Origin: an uncultured Christensenella sp.
GTDB lineage: Bacteria > Bacillota > Clostridia > Christensenellales > Pumilibacteraceae
Assembly (NCBI GenBank): GCA_910585055.1
Contig: CAJUBY010000063.1
Coordinates: forward strand, 1-5,650
Length of the DNA: 5,650 nt
Direction of reading: 5' to 3'
The translations under genes and the position numbers were made by a program. This document shows positions 3,924 to 5,650 of the stretch, piece by piece (the first letter of the stretch is position 1; every line of letters begins with the position of its first letter). The notes below the pieces were generated by a model. That model saw only the letters and a program-made list of their open reading frames with translations. It made no database searches and was not told the origin of the DNA.

Positions 3924-5650
3924 GTGGATAAAGAATTTTCCGATTTCATTTCCAACGTGCTCGATAAGACAGATATTGTATCGTTGATATCGAAGTACGT
4001 AAAAGTCGAGCGCAAAGGCAACACTTATTGGGCTTGCTGTCCGTTTCATCACGAATCGCAACCTTCTTTTTCGGTGTCTGCGGAAAAGCAGTTTTTTCAT
4101 TGTTTCGGCTGTAAGGAAAGCGGCAACGCATTGTCGTTTCTTATGAAAATGGAAAATATCGAATTTATCGACGCGCTTAAGATGCTTGCGGAACAAGCAG
4201 GTATGGAAATGCCAAAGCCCAAAAACAGGACGTATACGCGCGAACGTGTAGATAAGAAAAAACTCGAACGGCTGTACGGTCTTATGCGTACGGCGGCGCG
4301 TCATTATTACGAAAATCTGTCAAGTCCGCGCGCCGGAGTGTTCAACGATTATATAAAAATGCGAGAGATACCGGAGGCTGTCGCACGGAAATTCGGACTT
4401 GGCGCAAGCTTGGACTTCGACGAAATGATAAGTTATCTTTCGACAAAAGGTTATTCCCGTCAAGAAATGTACGACGCCGGTATTGCGGAAGAAAAAAACG
4501 GAAGATATTACGACGTGTTCGGAAAACGTTTGATGTTTCCGGTAATAGACAATATGGGTAACGTCGTGGCTTTCGGCGGCAGAACATTAGAAAAAGACGT
4601 GCATTTCGCAAAGTACCGAAACAGTTCCGAAACATGGTTTTTCGAAAAAGCTCAGGTTATATACGGTGCAAATCTACTTAAAAAACGTCAACGATCGGGG
4701 CTGCCTATCGACTATATTATAGTTGCCGAAGGCTATATGGACGTTATAGCATTGCATAAGGCAGGTTTCGAAACGGCTGTCGCAACAATGGGAACGGCGT
4801 TTACATCAAAACAGGCGCGGCATCTCAAGCTATACTGTGAAAAAATCTACATCAGTTACGACGGCGATACGGCAGGTCAGAAAGCGATAATGCGCGGTCT
4901 GGATATCTTGCGCGAAACTGGGCTTACCGTTAAGGTCGTGCGGCTTCCCGAAGGTATGGATCCCGACGAAGTTATCAAACGCGACGGCGCAGACGGATAC
5001 AGGAGATTGCTTAACGAAGCGGTTCCTCTTACCGAGCATAAGATAAATGTGCTAAAGACGCAGTACGATATGTCTGATCCCGATCAAAAAGCGAAGTTCG
5101 CTATAGAAGCGGCAAATGTTGTTAAGGCTATAGACAACGCCGTCGAGCAGGGCGTTTATCTTAAAAAGATATCTGATATCACCGGATTCCCGGTCGACGC
5201 GTTGAGGCGTCAGGCCGACCTATCGGTAATGGCGGCGCGAATGAAGCCGCAGCCGTCCCGTCCCGATCCCGAAAGCGCAAGCCGAAAGGAGTACGATGCG
5301 TCAGTCAAGTTTTTTTTGGCAAGTATCGTTCAGGCAAAAGATTACGTGGATTACGACAAGACGGTCACTAAAGCAATGCCGGACGAATTTGCGGCGCAGC
5401 TGTACGAATGGTGCCGCGAACATAAAAATTTCGTTCCTGCCGATCTGTTCAATATATACGGTTACGACAACCCTGTTCTCAACGAACTTTACGATTACAA
5501 AGAGCTTCCGGGCGACGGCAGACGGAAATTCATTGATATAGAGAATCGTCTGTACAGTAACGTGCTCGACAGCGAAAGAGAAGAATTGCTCGCGCTGTAC
5601 AAATCTACAAACGATAAAAACTATTTGTATCGCGCAGGCGAGATCGGATT
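3924..5650 (+). CDS. dnaG: DNA primase DnaG (3' end outside window)
   Basis: Bacterial replicative primase, which makes the RNA primers for leading and lagging strand synthesis and binds the replicative helicase. The frame is open from the GTG at 3924 to the window edge, 575 codons plus two bases; typical length is about 590-620, so only a short tail is missing. The N-terminal zinc-binding domain shows CPFH at Cys39/His42 and HCFGC at Cys60/Cys63. The RNA polymerase core carries VVAFGGRTL (about 214-222), KYRNSSET (230-237, usually NSPET), TOPRIM motif EGYMD with Glu269 and Asp273, TMGTAFTSKQARHLK, and DGD with Asp313 and Asp315, then MDPDEVIKRDG (345-355). A proline-rich linker (about 441-450) leads to the C-terminal helicase-binding region (about 455 on). 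All catalytic residues are present and no frameshift is seen. It follows dgt by 39 nt, most likely in the same operon; rpoD would be expected next. Confidence 0.98.
   Translation, partial: MDKEFSDFISNVLDKTDIVSLISKYVKVERKGNTYWACCPFHHESQPSFSVSAEKQFFHCFGCKESGNALSFLMKMENIEFIDALKMLAEQAGMEMPKPKNRTYTRERVDKKKLERLYGLMRTAARHYYENLSSPRAGVFNDYIKMREIPEAVARKFGLGASLDFDEMISYLSTKGYSRQEMYDAGIAEEKNGRYYDVFGKRLMFPVIDNMGNVVAFGGRTLEKDVHFAKYRNSSETWFFEKAQVIYGANLLKKRQRSGLPIDYIIVAEGYMDVIALHKAGFETAVATMGTAFTSKQARHLKLYCEKIYISYDGDTAGQKAIMRGLDILRETGLTVKVVRLPEGMDPDEVIKRDGADGYRRLLNEAVPLTEHKINVLKTQYDMSDPDQKAKFAIEAANVVKAIDNAVEQGVYLKKISDITGFPVDALRRQADLSVMAARMKPQPSRPDPESASRKEYDASVKFFLASIVQAKDYVDYDKTVTKAMPDEFAAQLYEWCREHKNFVPADLFNIYGYDNPVLNELYDYKELPGDGRRKFIDIENRLYSNVLDSEREELLALYKSTNDKNYLYRAGEIG

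Noticed and set aside
3392..3931. 179-codon + strand frame overlapping dgt and reaching dnaG
   Set aside because: It overlaps conserved dgt sequence in another frame and its translation is Arg/Tyr-rich with no family motif.
1..5650. CRISPR array, tRNA or rRNA genes, insertion sequence, phage genes
   Set aside because: No regularly spaced repeats, cloverleaf with a T-loop motif, transposase, terminal inverted repeats or phage-like products were seen on either strand.

Overview
The window looks like chromosomal DNA from a low-to-mid GC Firmicute, most likely a member of the Clostridia. The evidence is a clostridial-type pyruvate phosphate dikinase, AGGAG ribosome binding sites, a GTG-started dnaG, and a dgt–dnaG pair, which in Clostridia commonly precedes rpoD (sigA). 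The species cannot be named from the sequence alone. All supported genes lie on the + strand.

Layout. (1) 1-865 is the C-terminal third of ppdK, closed by a strong hairpin terminator at 874-906. (2) 907-1429 has no intact gene. It holds what looks like a decayed multi-pass membrane protein gene: four hydrophobic segments occur in order but in frames that change three times. A second strong terminator lies at 1430-1460. (3) 1461-1564 is the leader of the next gene, with a lone TATAAT, a 16-bp palindrome and an AGGAG site. (4) 1565-2617 encodes a 350-residue protein with MORN-like glycine/aromatic repeats at the N-terminus and an SGNH/GDSL hydrolase domain at the C-terminus. All the catalytic blocks are visible. 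(5) 2618-2891 is a regulatory gap. It has a TTGACA/TATAAT promoter region and a leader of about 145 nt. The leader ends in an 11-bp terminator-like hairpin whose base is 11 nt before the dgt start codon. (6) 2892-3884 is dgt, an HD-domain dNTP triphosphohydrolase. (7) 3924 to the right edge is dnaG primase, nearly complete and cut by the window end.

How the genes relate. dgt and dnaG are 39 nt apart with no terminator between them, so they are probably co-transcribed: one acts on the dNTP pool and the other primes DNA replication, and rpoD is the expected next gene. ppdK is a separate, terminated unit of central carbon metabolism. The stretch between ppdK and dgt (pseudogene plus MORN-SGNH gene) looks like an accessory insertion between conserved genes. 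The most interesting points are the terminator-like hairpin in the dgt-dnaG leader, which suggests attenuation of a replication operon, the MORN-SGNH domain combination, and the frame-scrambled membrane gene trapped between two terminators.
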